NCBI GenBank assembly: GCA_018649885.1
Contig: JABIHA010000108.1
Coordinates: 1 to 64,000 of the forward strand
Length of the DNA: 64,000 bases
Direction: 5' to 3'
Origin: Bacteriovoracaceae bacterium
GTDB lineage: Bacteria > Bdellovibrionota > Bacteriovoracia > Bacteriovoracales > Bacteriovoracaceae
The position numbers were made by a program, and so were the translations under genes. Under the pieces are notes generated by a model, which was given only the letters and a program-made list of their open reading frames with translations, ran no database searches and had not been told where the DNA came from. Every line of letters begins with the position of its first letter. Within the stretch, counting starts at the first letter, position 1. Positions 8,494 through 16,965 of this stretch are shown one piece after another.

Positions 8494-9306
8494 TTAATCA
8501 TCCATTTGATTTTTGAGTTTTATATCAAATTTTCCCACTTTAGCTTCTTCCCACTTATGAAGATCTCTTTCAGCTTTAAATGAAAGCCCAGATTGTACAA
8601 GCCTGGCATCCAAACCTTTGTGGTGTTTTGCTAGTTGAAGATCAACAATCAACTTATTTCTCTTTTTCTCTTTTCGTAAAGAGCGAAGAACTAAGTCCTT
8701 TCTTTGTAATTCTAAATGGCGTTTTTCATTTTCATCGTGGGAAAGGGTAAGGTCATTAAAGTAAATCTGTGTAGTGACCTCTTTATAACCAGTTTTCGAA
8801 ATCTTAAAATGAATATGGGGTGGTCTCCACCAACTTTTAATAACTCCTGAAGGATAAGCTGGAGGAAGAATAGTTTTGAAAGCATACCTGCCGTGCTTAT
8901 CTGTCTTGGCTACACCGTAGTACTGAAACTTGGGGTCTCTTGGCCCTAAGTCATAGGCCTTATCTCCAGGGTGTTGATAGCGCCCAAAATGACAGGCTTG
9001 CCACACTTCGACCCTTGCACCGGCCACAATTTTTCCAAGATGATCTCTCACCTCACCAATAAGATAGACTTTATTTCCGTCAGCTTCAGCGACCAGGCCT
9101 TTAATCATAGTGAGGTCATTATTAAAGTCATCGTTGTACATATTATTTCTGTAGCCCTTAGGCGGATAGTAAGGACCCTCTATTTGCTTAGGAGTTGTGT
9201 CTTTTGAAAATGCATTGGGAATTAAAAGCTTGGCTGAAGCTGCACCTGTGGCCAAAACTGCCAGTGATTTTCTCAAAAATCCTCGTCTGTTACTATCTGT
9301 ATCCAT
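8494..9306 (-). CDS. Tat-exported intradiol ring-cleavage dioxygenase-like protein
   Basis: 271 residues from ATG 9306, chosen because GGAGG lies five bases upstream; the frame extends to TTG 9318. A twin-arginine signal is present (NRRGFLRKSLAV, then a hydrophobic stretch ending near NAFSK), so the protein is exported folded. The body matches the intradiol dioxygenase fold (protocatechuate 3,4-dioxygenase beta type). Counted from the TTG frame, the four non-haem Fe(III) ligands are Tyr114 (FGRYQHPGD), Tyr155 (PPAYPSG) and His168/His170 (RPPHIHF). A C-terminal extension of about 80 residues is rich in Lys/Leu/Asp. No other aromatic-degradation gene lies nearby, so the substrate is unknown. 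Confidence 0.85.
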   Translation of the reverse strand: MDTDSNRRGFLRKSLAVLATGAASAKLLIPNAFSKDTTPKQIEGPYYPPKGYRNNMYNDDFNNDLTMIKGLVAEADGNKVYLIGEVRDHLGKIVAGARVEVWQACHFGRYQHPGDKAYDLGPRDPKFQYYGVAKTDKHGRYAFKTILPPAYPSGVIKSWWRPPHIHFKISKTGYKEVTTQIYFNDLTLSHDENEKRHLELQRKDLVLRSLRKEKKRNKLIVDLQLAKHHKGLDARLVQSGLSFKAERDLHKWEEAKVGKFDIKLKNQMDD

Positions 9307-9341
9307 CCTATCCTCCAAATGACTATGCTAAATTCTGCTTT

Positions 9342-9365
9342 GTAAGCTGACCTAGATCAACTTAC
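9342..9365. promoter_or_regulatory. imperfect 24-bp palindrome, possible operator
   Basis: In the divergent region between the dioxygenase-like gene (start 9306) and the small secreted gene (start 9502), GTAAG (9342-9346) mirrors CTTAC (9361-9365), and inside it TGA (9348-9350) mirrors TCA (9357-9359). The inner core, CTGAC-CTAG-ATCAA, resembles an FNR-type half-site pair (consensus TTGAT-N4-ATCAA) with two mismatches. The position suits a regulator of one or both genes, but this is by eye only. Confidence 0.3.
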
Positions 9366-9501
9366 ATCTCATGACTTAAGTATCTCTTAATCTTTCCAGC
9401 TAAATAGGAGTTTGGTAAAGCATAGCGCCGAGATAGAGCTCAACTTTTCATCTCCCTACCCGGAAGATACAATCCCAGCACAAATCATACGGGAGAGATT
9501 T

Positions 9502-9798
9502 ATGAAACTTTTAGCGATCTTTTTATTATTATTTTCCTTTAATAGCTTTGCCTGCAAAATGACTGCAATGGGTGGCTCTTATGTCAAAACCAAGGCCATA
9601 GCAGAAGCACTACTTAAGCTTCCAAAATATAAATTTCACACAATTGAATTAATCGATTACGCCTGGGCAAAAAACTCTGTCTACGTTTCCAAAGGAAGTG
9701 GCAGAACTTACGATTGCACTCGTCTCGACTTTTCTTTTACTGTAAAAGCAAATTGCGACTCATCAGTAAAACTTGAAGCTGAAAAAGACTGCAAGTAG
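9502..9798 (+). CDS. small secreted protein, unknown function
   Basis: 98 residues from the ATG at 9502. That start is chosen because GGGAGAG (9491-9497) is placed correctly before it and because it begins a signal peptide (MKLLAIFLLLFSFNSFA, then Cys); the frame upstream of this ATG is open but looks non-coding. The mature part has four Cys in total (ACKM, YDCTRL, ANCDSS, KDCK at the C terminus), consistent with two disulfides in the periplasm or outside. No family recognised. Confidence 0.65.
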   Translation: MKLLAIFLLLFSFNSFACKMTAMGGSYVKTKAIAEALLKLPKYKFHTIELIDYAWAKNSVYVSKGSGRTYDCTRLDFSFTVKANCDSSVKLEAEKDCK

Positions 9799-9958
9799 GC
9801 ACAGTCTCAAGATGACCCGAGTTTCTTACTTCATTTAGAATGATGAATGTGGTGATGTGAAATAATTCACCAAAAAATTTTATGGCCTCTACTTTCAGAG
9901 AAATCAACTTCGCAGCGGTTTTGCATCTCAGCACCGGTAAAATACTCATAGGTTTTAT

Positions 9959-10516
9959 ATGATTAAAAAATGGAAAGTATTAGAAAGAGAAGATATTTCT
10001 CCTAGCAAATGGTTTCCACTTGAAAAACAAAAAGTGCAACTTCCTAGCGGAACTTTATTAGATGATTACTACATAGGGCGCTTGGGAAATGTAGCGATGA
10101 TTATTCCTGTCACTAGTGAGGGGGAGATTGTTTTTGTTAAACAGTATAAAAATGGAGTTGGAGAGATCGCACTAGAGCTGCCCGCTGGGTATATTGAAAA
10201 AGATCAAACCCCTCTTGAAGCAGCTCAGGCAGAACTTGCCCAGGAAACAGGCATAGAGAGTCCAGGAATTGAGTATATTGGTGAATTGTGGACCAGCCCA
10301 ACTAAGATAGACACAAAAGTTTTTGGTTTTATAGTTAAAGATGCTGTGATTACTTGCGGGCAAAACCTTGATGTCACTGAAGAAATTGAGATCAAACGAA
10401 TTTCAATTAAAAAAGAATTAGACCAGTATATTTTAAGTGGTGAAATAAACTGCTCAGATACATTAGCACTTCTTCATCTTGCTAAAATTAAATATCCCCA
10501 AATATTTTCTAGGTAA
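9959..10516 (+). CDS. Nudix hydrolase family protein with altered Nudix box
   Basis: 185 residues with the fold-defining blocks of ADP-ribose pyrophosphatase-type Nudix proteins: VFVKQYKNGVGEIALELPAGYIE leads into the Nudix helix. Against the consensus Gx5Ex7REUxEExGU, the box starting at Gly77 keeps E92, L93, E96 and G98 but has Gln83 for the first Glu, Ala91 for Arg and Gln95 for one Glu. Two of the metal-binding helix glutamates remain, so activity is possible but not assured. Homologous enzymes hydrolyse ADP-ribose or nucleotide sugars. The ATG at 9959 has only a weak ribosome site. Confidence 0.8.
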   Translation: MIKKWKVLEREDISPSKWFPLEKQKVQLPSGTLLDDYYIGRLGNVAMIIPVTSEGEIVFVKQYKNGVGEIALELPAGYIEKDQTPLEAAQAELAQETGIESPGIEYIGELWTSPTKIDTKVFGFIVKDAVITCGQNLDVTEEIEIKRISIKKELDQYILSGEINCSDTLALLHLAKIKYPQIFSR

Positions 10517-10608
10517 AATTCATCTCCAGCACATTTGTCAATCATTGCATTTTTTTGAAGAACCCAGGATAATATAACTGTAAAACAAATATACTCAGGG
10601 ATGGCATT

Positions 10609-11115
10609 TTGGAAGCAAATGAGATTAGTGAAAAATACTTTTCATTTTTAAGTGATTTTAAAACTCTTTCTATGGCAACACTTTCAGAAGTAGGAAAGCC
10701 TCATCTTAGCTATTGTCCTTTCGTGTTTGCCCCCGAGTCTTCTGAAGTTTTTATTCTTATTAGTGAAATAGCAGAGCACACTAAAAATATTCTCTTTCAT
10801 CCTAAATTAACTTTGATGCTAATTGAAGATGAGTCTAAATCTCAGAAAATGTTTGCACGGAAAAGATTAACATTATTCTGTAGTGCTACTCAGGTTGAAA
10901 GAGATGATGGCCGCTATGAAAAAGTCATTGGGAATCTTAAAGATCGTCACGGTGAAATTATAAGCACTCTATCATCTATGAGCGACTTCAGACTTTTTTG
11001 TCTTTGTCCCCTGAATGCCAGAATGGTCCTTGGCTTTGGTGAGGCCTATCACTCTTCAACAGGAAGGCCTGATGACTTGGCCCCCTTGAGAAGGGGGCAC
11101 GGGAAAAAAAACTGA
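10609..11115 (+). CDS. HugZ-like FMN-binding split-barrel protein (putative haem oxygenase)
   Basis: 168 residues of the pyridoxamine-phosphate-oxidase-like split-barrel fold. The pattern FLSDFKTLSMATLSEVGKPH...YCPFVF...VFILISEIAEHTKNI...LTLMLIEDES...KMFARKRLT is that of the HugZ/HutZ haem-utilisation family, which binds haem or FMN in the cytoplasm; the C-terminal HugZ haem loop (GFGEAYH) is also recognisable. The start is TTG at 10609 with AGGG eight bases upstream; the ATG at 10601 is in another frame. A perfect 8-bp GC-rich stem (11080-11087 / 11091-11098) lies inside the last codons but has no U-tract. Confidence 0.78.
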   Translation: MEANEISEKYFSFLSDFKTLSMATLSEVGKPHLSYCPFVFAPESSEVFILISEIAEHTKNILFHPKLTLMLIEDESKSQKMFARKRLTLFCSATQVERDDGRYEKVIGNLKDRHGEIISTLSSMSDFRLFCLCPLNARMVLGFGEAYHSSTGRPDDLAPLRRGHGKKN

Positions 11116-11230
11116 GGCCTTGCAAATATTTTAATTTAATAAATAGTAATAGTTTGAAATCATCCAAAATTTCCTGCACATAATTAAAGTTACTAAGTAA
11201 CCAGTAAAAACCCGGCAAAGTAAAATCGCA

Positions 11231-11860
11231 TCATAGGGAGTTTAGGAAAATTTTGACGGCCTCTGTTCCGAAACTATTGACTAGAGTTTTCAGTGCACCA
11301 AGCCCTGTAAGGTTTCTTTCGTATGCCTCTGGAAGCTCACCTTGGAGATAGTAAAGACAGCGTTCACTTCCCAGTTCAAGGATTTTGACTGCTCCAAAGG
11401 CCCCCTTTAAATCGCCTTCTGTGATAACGAACCCCTGGCATGAATTAGCTCTAAGAGCTTCGAGGGTAACTGCAACGGGGGTATCTACAGAGACAAATCC
11501 GTAATTCATTTTTATTTCGGCACCTAGCTGACTTAGACTGGGATCAAAACTCAAATTTTTAATGGGAGATAGGCCTAGAAAACTAAAATCTTCATAAATC
11601 TCAAAGTCTCCCAGTATTTGAACACTATCATCACAACTCATATTGTGAATAAGTGTCATTTCAGCAAGAATGCTAGCTCCTTCGTCCCAAAGTTTAATCA
11701 CACTATGATTCTGCTTTTCTAGTAAGTTTTTTGCATACTTTTTCTCTACTCTTTTAATTACCCCTAGTGGATTAAGTCCACTCATCTGTTCACAACTCTC
11801 AAGTGCAAAAGCACTCTGAACTGAGAGAAATAGAGTTAATATCAAGAGTTGTTTGAGCAT
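11231..11860 (-). CDS. secreted protein, unknown function
   Basis: 209 residues. N-terminal signal peptide MLKQLLILTLFLSVQSAFA is followed by a mature domain with four Cys (ESCEQM, NMSCDD, NSCQGF, ERCLYY), likely two disulfides in the periplasm. Two blocks suggest a ligand-binding beta-rich domain (IKMNYGFVSVDTPVAVTLEA and GAVKILELGSERCLYY), but I do not recognise the family. It stands alone on the minus strand between plus-strand genes. Confidence 0.65.
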   Translation of the reverse strand: MLKQLLILTLFLSVQSAFALESCEQMSGLNPLGVIKRVEKKYAKNLLEKQNHSVIKLWDEGASILAEMTLIHNMSCDDSVQILGDFEIYEDFSFLGLSPIKNLSFDPSLSQLGAEIKMNYGFVSVDTPVAVTLEALRANSCQGFVITEGDLKGAFGAVKILELGSERCLYYLQGELPEAYERNLTGLGALKTLVNSFGTEAVKIFLNSL

Positions 11861-12102
11861 AAATACCTAATTTTTATATGTTCGTCCCCCTGATTTTAAC
11901 ATCGAACCATTAATGATGGCCTGGGTTTGTAAAATTTCATGATAGTGGATTAAAATTGGTCACTGATCAAGCACTAAGCTTAGATACCCTATAGAAACTA
12001 TGAGAATAAATTATAGGTTTTGTTGTTTCCAATTTTTATCCCTTAAACCTAAAGAACTTTAAAGATATTGATACACTTCATAATATTACTGTCGGAGGTA
12101 CT

Positions 12103-12372
12103 ATGAAACTCATTATTGCTATTGCTCTGTTATCCCTTAGTTCAATTTCATATGCAGGATCAACTTGTAAACTAAGAGTTCTTGAACACAATTATTTATA
12201 TGCTCAATCTCAAGGCTACAAAAAGATTACTGATATTGGCCCTGGAGAATGTATTAATTTGGCCCACAAAAAGGCCTTGGAAGCTAAAGCTTTGAGAGCA
12301 AAGTATATTTACAAGTCTGATGCTCTTGTTTTGAAGGGAAGTATTCGTACTAGGATCGCAAAAAAAAATTAA
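12103..12372 (+). CDS. small secreted protein, unknown function
   Basis: 89 residues. Signal peptide MKLIIAIALLSLSSISYAG, then a basic mature part with two Cys (STCKLR, GECINL) and an Ala/Lys/Leu helix (AHKKALEAKALRAKYIYKS). A strong GGAGG lies seven bases before the ATG at 12103. The C terminus runs into nine consecutive A and stops just before a strong bidirectional terminator shared with ssb. No family recognised. Confidence 0.65.
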   Translation: MKLIIAIALLSLSSISYAGSTCKLRVLEHNYLYAQSQGYKKITDIGPGECINLAHKKALEAKALRAKYIYKSDALVLKGSIRTRIAKKN

Positions 12373-12380
12373 AAGAAGTT

Positions 12381-12415
12381 AAAAAGAAGTAGCAGCAAAG
12401 AAATTTGCTGCTACT
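12381..12415. terminator. bidirectional terminator between 12103-12372 and ssb
   Basis: A perfect 12-bp stem, 12388-12399 with 12404-12415 (AGTAGCAGCAAA / TTTGCTGCTACT), closed by a GAAA tetraloop. On the minus strand it is followed by UUCUUUUU (complement of 12381-12388), so it ends ssb. On the plus strand it is followed after seven bases by a T run, so it probably also ends the small secreted-protein gene. Confidence 0.88.
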
Positions 12416-12430
12416 GTTATGCATTTTTTT

Positions 12431-12910
12431 CTAAAACGGTATGTCGTCAGCTGTAAAATTAGCATCAGTGGCGATATTGTAATCACCTTCCATTGCACCT
12501 GCAGCCGGAGCTGTTTGGTCAAATCCACCATTTGATTGGGTGTTTTGTTGAGTGTGCTGAGTTGCCCCTGCACCTTGAGATGCACCACCAATAAATTGAA
12601 CAGTGTTAGCAACGATCTCAGTTGTGTACTTTTTCTGACCGTTGTTGTCTTCCCAAGAACGAGTTTGAAGTCTTCCTTCAAGGTAAGCTTGTCTTCCCTT
12701 AGAAAGATACTTAGCACAATGCTCAGCTTGCTTTCCCCAAACAACAACTCTGTGCCATTCAGTTCTTTCATTTTTTTGACCACTGTTTTTGTCGGTCCAG
12801 TTCTCGCTTGTTGCAAGTGAAAAGTTGCAAACAGCAGAACCAGTTGGTGTGTAACGAAGTTCAGGATCTTGTCCCAAACGACCTAGAATGATAACCTTGT
12901 TTACGCTCAT
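12431..12910 (-). CDS. ssb: single-stranded DNA-binding protein
   Basis: A 159-residue SSB. The OB-fold occupies about residues 1-112 (starting [21 protein letters not shown], with the conserved [21 protein letters not shown] block). A Gly/Gln/Thr-rich flexible linker then leads to the acidic C-terminal tip DDIPF, which recruits replication and repair proteins. It binds ssDNA as a tetramer during replication, recombination and repair. Length and architecture are standard. Its promoter should lie in the 370-base gap to its right. Confidence 0.97.
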   Translation of the reverse strand: MSVNKVIILGRLGQDPELRYTPTGSAVCNFSLATSENWTDKNSGQKNERTEWHRVVVWGKQAEHCAKYLSKGRQAYLEGRLQTRSWEDNNGQKKYTTEIVANTVQFIGGASQGAGATQHTQQNTQSNGGFDQTAPAAGAMEGDYNIATDANFTADDIPF

Positions 12911-13283
12911 AAAGCCTCCGTCGTGGACACAGAAGAGTCACGTTTTTGTATTATTACGAACCTCTGCATCAATATTGGTTATTTATGCACAGATGCTAAT
13001 TCAAACGTCTGTGCCTTTCAAGCCACACCGAGTGAGAAAACATCTATTTTAGGGCATTGCAAAACCGCTCCTCATTTTAAGATTTATAAGACTTTGGAAT
13101 TAATAAGCTGAAAAAGTGCGAGTCAAAAATTCTGCACATGGGTAGTGGCGGTGCTCCATAAGATAATAACTCCCCTGTTAGAAAAATTACACCCCATATA
13201 GTTTTTTCACTTAACTACCTCATGCCAGGACACAAGGTCTAAACTGTATGTCACAAAGAATAGAAATAGCCTTGGGGGGCCAT
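12911..13283. other. intergenic region between divergent ssb and 13284 gene
   Basis: A 373-base stretch with no supported gene. It must carry the ssb promoter (leftward) and a promoter for the 13284 gene (rightward), but I cannot point to convincing -35/-10 pairs. A 62-codon plus-strand frame (12923-13111, GTG start) has no ribosome site and no signal or domain, and is taken as chance. Confidence 0.5.
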
Positions 13284-13604
13284 GTGAGTAAAAATCTACT
13301 TATTTCCATAATTTTCTTATTTCCAGTACTCACAAGTGTCCATGCAGAAGAATACCTTGATAGTCCCAGTGAAAGACGACAGCTATGTATTGAAGATGCT
13401 GAGCAGATAACTGGGGTCGAATGTAGAGTAACAAGAAATAGCTGTTACAGTGTTAGCATAATCAAATGTCTAGGAACTCCATCGCCTGGCCATGAAACAC
13501 CTTTAGATTTTTTTGTTTGCATTGATGGGCAGCTAGATGGCCCTACAATAAATAGCAACAAACGAATTCCAACCTATGCACGAGCTGATGCCATGTGCAA
13601 ATAA
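13284..13604 (+). CDS. small secreted protein, unknown function
   Basis: 106 residues from the GTG at 13284, chosen because GGGGGG (13274-13279) sits four bases upstream and because it begins a clean signal peptide (MSKNLLISIIFLFPVLTSVHA, cut before EEY). The frame extends to an ATG at 13248, which would add 12 residues in front of the signal. The mature part is rich in Cys (LCIED, VECRV, NSCYS, IKCLG, FVCIDG, AMCK), six in about 85 residues, so it is probably disulfide-stapled outside the cytoplasm. Family not recognised. Confidence 0.65.
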   Translation: MSKNLLISIIFLFPVLTSVHAEEYLDSPSERRQLCIEDAEQITGVECRVTRNSCYSVSIIKCLGTPSPGHETPLDFFVCIDGQLDGPTINSNKRIPTYARADAMCK

Positions 13605-13612
13605 GATATCCA

Positions 13613-15349
13613 CTACCCTAGTGTATGTCTTTTTACGGCCCGGCCAATAAAACGAACTTTCTCACCCAGTGGAAAGCGGGAAAGATTGCTTTTCACAGCA
13701 CCTTTGGTAAACCGCGTTTTTTGAGAGTAATCGATTCTCACATCCACAATAACTGGTCTTCCCTTCTCTGATTCTTTGAAGGCCTTGGAAATGATGGATT
13801 CAATTTCGCCATCATTTTTCATCTCAAAGTATGCAGCACCTGAGGCAATGGCAAAGCCTTCAATTTTTATGTCGCCTAAAACAGTACATGTTTTTCTGTT
13901 GAGAGGAATTTGCTGAAAGGCAGATATTTGACCTAGCTCTCCGTCGTGAAAAACAAAATAGACAATTCCCAGGTTCTGGGAAGTTGCCGTTATGGTTTCC
14001 ATTCCAGTCATTAAAAATGCGCCGTCGCCAACAATGCCAATGACTTGTTTGTCGGGGTTAGCAAGCTTGCAACCGATGGCCGCAGGAACACAGTATCCCA
14101 TGGCATTGTAATCAGTTGGGGAAATAAAATGTTTTGGGTGATGAATGGGAAGTAGCTCTGCTGTTAAAAATGTATGATGGCCATCGTCGACAACAGTGTA
14201 GGCATCATCGTCCATTTGATTTCTCAAGTGGGTGAAAAAATGCCCTGGACTAACCCGGGAATCATTGGTTTTACCAGTCCACTCGGCGAGATAGCTTTTC
14301 TTATCACTTTTAATTTTTTCACAGAAGGCCTCTTTGTTTCTTATGGAGGAAACATCCTTTCCTCTGAGAACTTCTAAGAGTTGCCCTAGTACTTCTTTAG
14401 CATCACCTACAAGACCAACCTTTGCTGGATAGTTTTTGCCAATGACCTCTGAATCGATATCAATATGAATTAAGTTTTCGCACACATTCATGCCGTATGA
14501 GCCTGTAGCAAGCTCAGCAAAACGAAGACCTACCGCCAATAGACAATCACAGTCTGAAAAAGCATTTTCAGCGGCGGGAACAGACGATGGCCCAAAACCA
14601 AAACCGGTGTGAAGTGGATGATTAGAAGGAAAAACGCTGAGGCCTTGCATAGTTGTAGCAACTGGAGCCCTCAGAAGCTCAGCAATTTCAATCGTCAGTT
14701 CGCTACATTCTTTCGAGCCCCATCCTAAATAAAGACAGGGGTTTTTTGCAGCAATTAATAAATCACAGGCCTTGTTAATATCATCTTGCGATGGAAAAGG
14801 ATGTGTCACTTTCTCCTGGTATTCAGGGAGCTCTCCCACTTCCCCTTGAAAGAGCTGTAACTCGCCAGGAATTTCTACAAATACAGGACCAGGAGTCCCC
14901 GATATGGCCTCATGGTAGGCCTGGTAAATTGTGGGGATAATTTTATCGTGCTCGGTTACAAGGTAATAATTTTTAACAAAGCCTTTTGTCAGCTCACTTT
15001 GTTCAATTTGATGGAGTTGATAGTGTTTACCAGAATCTCTTCTAATGCCGCCTGAAATGACAAGCATTGGAACCCCATCTAAAAAAGCTTCGGCTATACC
15101 ACTGGATGCATGAGTGGTTCCAGCTGCTGGAACAATCATCAAGGTACCTATTGAATCGGAGGTTCTACTCACTCCATCAGCGGCAAAAGAGGCGCCCAAC
15201 TCGTGAGTAACGAGAATGGGGTGGATTTGCTCAGACTTATTGAGCTCATCATAAATTTCTGTATTGTGTACCCCCGGAATTCCAAAAGTAAACTTCACTC
15301 CCACTTGCTCAAGAGCGTACTTAACTAAATATCCACCAGTTTTTTTCAT
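13613..15349 (-). CDS. ThDP-dependent enzyme (acetolactate synthase / decarboxylase family)
   Basis: 578 residues with the three-domain layout of the acetolactate-synthase/benzoylformate-decarboxylase superfamily: N-terminal PYR domain with the catalytic Glu50 (VTHELGASFAADG), central domain, and C-terminal PP domain carrying the ThDP/Mg motif (IVGDGAFLMTGMET ... VFHDGELGQIS). The usual NN/ND of the second half of the motif reads HDG. The reaction is probably decarboxylation or carboligation of a 2-keto acid; the substrate cannot be read from sequence. Its ATG overlaps the stop of the upstream FAD dehydrogenase gene by four bases, so the two are co-translated. No regulatory small subunit (IlvH) is present, which argues against housekeeping acetolactate synthase. 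Confidence 0.85.
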   Translation of the reverse strand: MKKTGGYLVKYALEQVGVKFTFGIPGVHNTEIYDELNKSEQIHPILVTHELGASFAADGVSRTSDSIGTLMIVPAAGTTHASSGIAEAFLDGVPMLVISGGIRRDSGKHYQLHQIEQSELTKGFVKNYYLVTEHDKIIPTIYQAYHEAISGTPGPVFVEIPGELQLFQGEVGELPEYQEKVTHPFPSQDDINKACDLLIAAKNPCLYLGWGSKECSELTIEIAELLRAPVATTMQGLSVFPSNHPLHTGFGFGPSSVPAAENAFSDCDCLLAVGLRFAELATGSYGMNVCENLIHIDIDSEVIGKNYPAKVGLVGDAKEVLGQLLEVLRGKDVSSIRNKEAFCEKIKSDKKSYLAEWTGKTNDSRVSPGHFFTHLRNQMDDDAYTVVDDGHHTFLTAELLPIHHPKHFISPTDYNAMGYCVPAAIGCKLANPDKQVIGIVGDGAFLMTGMETITATSQNLGIVYFVFHDGELGQISAFQQIPLNRKTCTVLGDIKIEGFAIASGAAYFEMKNDGEIESIISKAFKESEKGRPVIVDVRIDYSQKTRFTKGAVKSNLSRFPLGEKVRFIGRAVKRHTLG

Positions 15350-16965
15350 TGTTTTTTTCCCGTTATAGATTCAGCTGCGACTTGAGCTGAGTAAATACAT
15401 CCACCTAAAAAAGTTCCTTCTAATGCTCGAAGACCGTGCATACCACCACCTCCAAAACCTGCTGCTTCTCCAACAGCGTAGAGACCCTTAATCGGACTTC
15501 CACTTTGATCCAATACTCTTGATCTCAAATCAGTTTGTATCCCACCTAGCGTTTTTCTTGAAAGAATAAATTCTCTAATGGCAATCAAGGGGTAGGCATC
15601 AGGGTCATTGATTTTTTGAAATTTACAGGTTCTGACTTTATCACCTCTGTATTGTCTTACATGGGCAATTCTTCGAAGCTGTTCGTCGTTGTGAAGCTTC
15701 TTACCTCTACCAATACTATTGTCGTAACTTTGAATATCATGCTTAAATTTTTCAACATTTATTTTATTACCAAAATTTATCTCTTCCATTTTTTTAATTA
15801 GCTCATCAATGGAATTTGCCACAACAAAATCTTCGCAATTTGTGGTCAAGTCATTCACTAGGTCTTTATTGCCAAGGAGAATACTCTTTAAAAATCCAAC
15901 TATATTTTTGTCTCTAATAGCGGGATTAAACTCAGCTCCCGAAACTGCCATTTCTTTTATGGCGATTTTTTGATTGAGAACTTGCCAAGAATATTTTTGC
16001 TCTTGCAGTGAAATTGATTCCACAAGAAATCTGGTATCAAAACTTGTAATTAATGGAGTGGGTCCAATCCTCTCACCTTTGTAGTTAAACCAAAGTGCTG
16101 ACTTGGGGGGAACTAAACTCAGGCCATCATTTTCTTTAGTAGGTCTTGGGTGGTGTACACCAGCAGCGTAGTGCCAGTACTTATCCATATGAGTGACCAT
16201 GCCACCCTTTGCTTTAACAACGTCGTGTAGCTTTCCATCAGCGTAGCGATGAGAGCCATTTAAAATTACCTTGGGAGGCTCACCCCATGGTCCATACCAA
16301 TTTTCTTTAACCTTTTTGATACTCCCGCAAACACCACCAGTTGCAATTATGGTTGACTCTCCGATGACCTCAAAATCTTGTTCAGATTCTTCGTCCACTC
16401 CACGAAACCCCGCAACCGTTTGATTTTCAACTATCAAGTCATCGACTCTATGTCTGAAAAGTACTTCAAGATTTTTAGCATTTTTGTGGCCCATTAATCT
16501 CTCTACAGATGAATCAATAAGAGCTTTTCCTGTTCCCCATACCATGTGAAAACGCGGAACTGAATTTCCAGGCTGGTGAAGTCCCCTTTCAACCCAGTGG
16601 ACAACGGGAAAAAAACTTACCCCGTGATTACCACTCCAGTGATAAACATACTCAAGACAATTTTCTACATAGGCTTTGGCCCACGCCTTGGGAAGATCAT
16701 CTCCAGGTCCAAACTCAGCAAAGCTATTCCAATCACTAATTGCGAGATCAACACTGTCATTAATGCCCATTTTTTTCTGATTAGGGGTATCCACCATAAA
16801 GACACCGCCAAATGATTCCTTGGCAAGGCCTCCAAAGCGATCCTTAATATCTCGGTCCACTAGAAGTACTTTTTTTCCAGCATCCAAAAGCTCTATGGCC
16901 GCCACAATTCCAGCAAGGCCTCCGCCGGCAATTACAATATCAGCACTGTACTTCTTAGTAGTCAT
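15346..16965 (-). CDS. FAD-binding dehydrogenase (3-ketosteroid dehydrogenase / fumarate reductase flavoprotein-like)
   Basis: 539 residues. N-terminal dinucleotide motif IVIAGGGLAGIVAA (about 10-23) with the acidic end VLLVDRD; C-terminal FAD signature GLYAVGEAAGFGGGGMHGLRALEG. The arrangement follows the large flavoproteins acting on CH-CH groups, closest in feel to the uncharacterised FAD-binding dehydrogenases of COG3573. No signal peptide, so cytoplasmic. First gene of a two-gene operon with the ThDP enzyme (four-base overlap). Together they could desaturate and decarboxylate or ligate a common acid substrate (inference only). Confidence 0.82.
   Translation of the reverse strand: MTTKKYSADIVIAGGGLAGIVAAIELLDAGKKVLLVDRDIKDRFGGLAKESFGGVFMVDTPNQKKMGINDSVDLAISDWNSFAEFGPGDDLPKAWAKAYVENCLEYVYHWSGNHGVSFFPVVHWVERGLHQPGNSVPRFHMVWGTGKALIDSSVERLMGHKNAKNLEVLFRHRVDDLIVENQTVAGFRGVDEESEQDFEVIGESTIIATGGVCGSIKKVKENWYGPWGEPPKVILNGSHRYADGKLHDVVKAKGGMVTHMDKYWHYAAGVHHPRPTKENDGLSLVPPKSALWFNYKGERIGPTPLITSFDTRFLVESISLQEQKYSWQVLNQKIAIKEMAVSGAEFNPAIRDKNIVGFLKSILLGNKDLVNDLTTNCEDFVVANSIDELIKKMEEINFGNKINVEKFKHDIQSYDNSIGRGKKLHNDEQLRRIAHVRQYRGDKVRTCKFQKINDPDAYPLIAIREFILSRKTLGGIQTDLRSRVLDQSGSPIKGLYAVGEAAGFGGGGMHGLRALEGTFLGGCIYSAQVAAESITGKKQ

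Noticed and set aside
12923..13111. 62-codon plus-strand frame upstream of ssb
   Set aside because: GTG start without ribosome site, no signal or domain, lies in the ssb promoter region.
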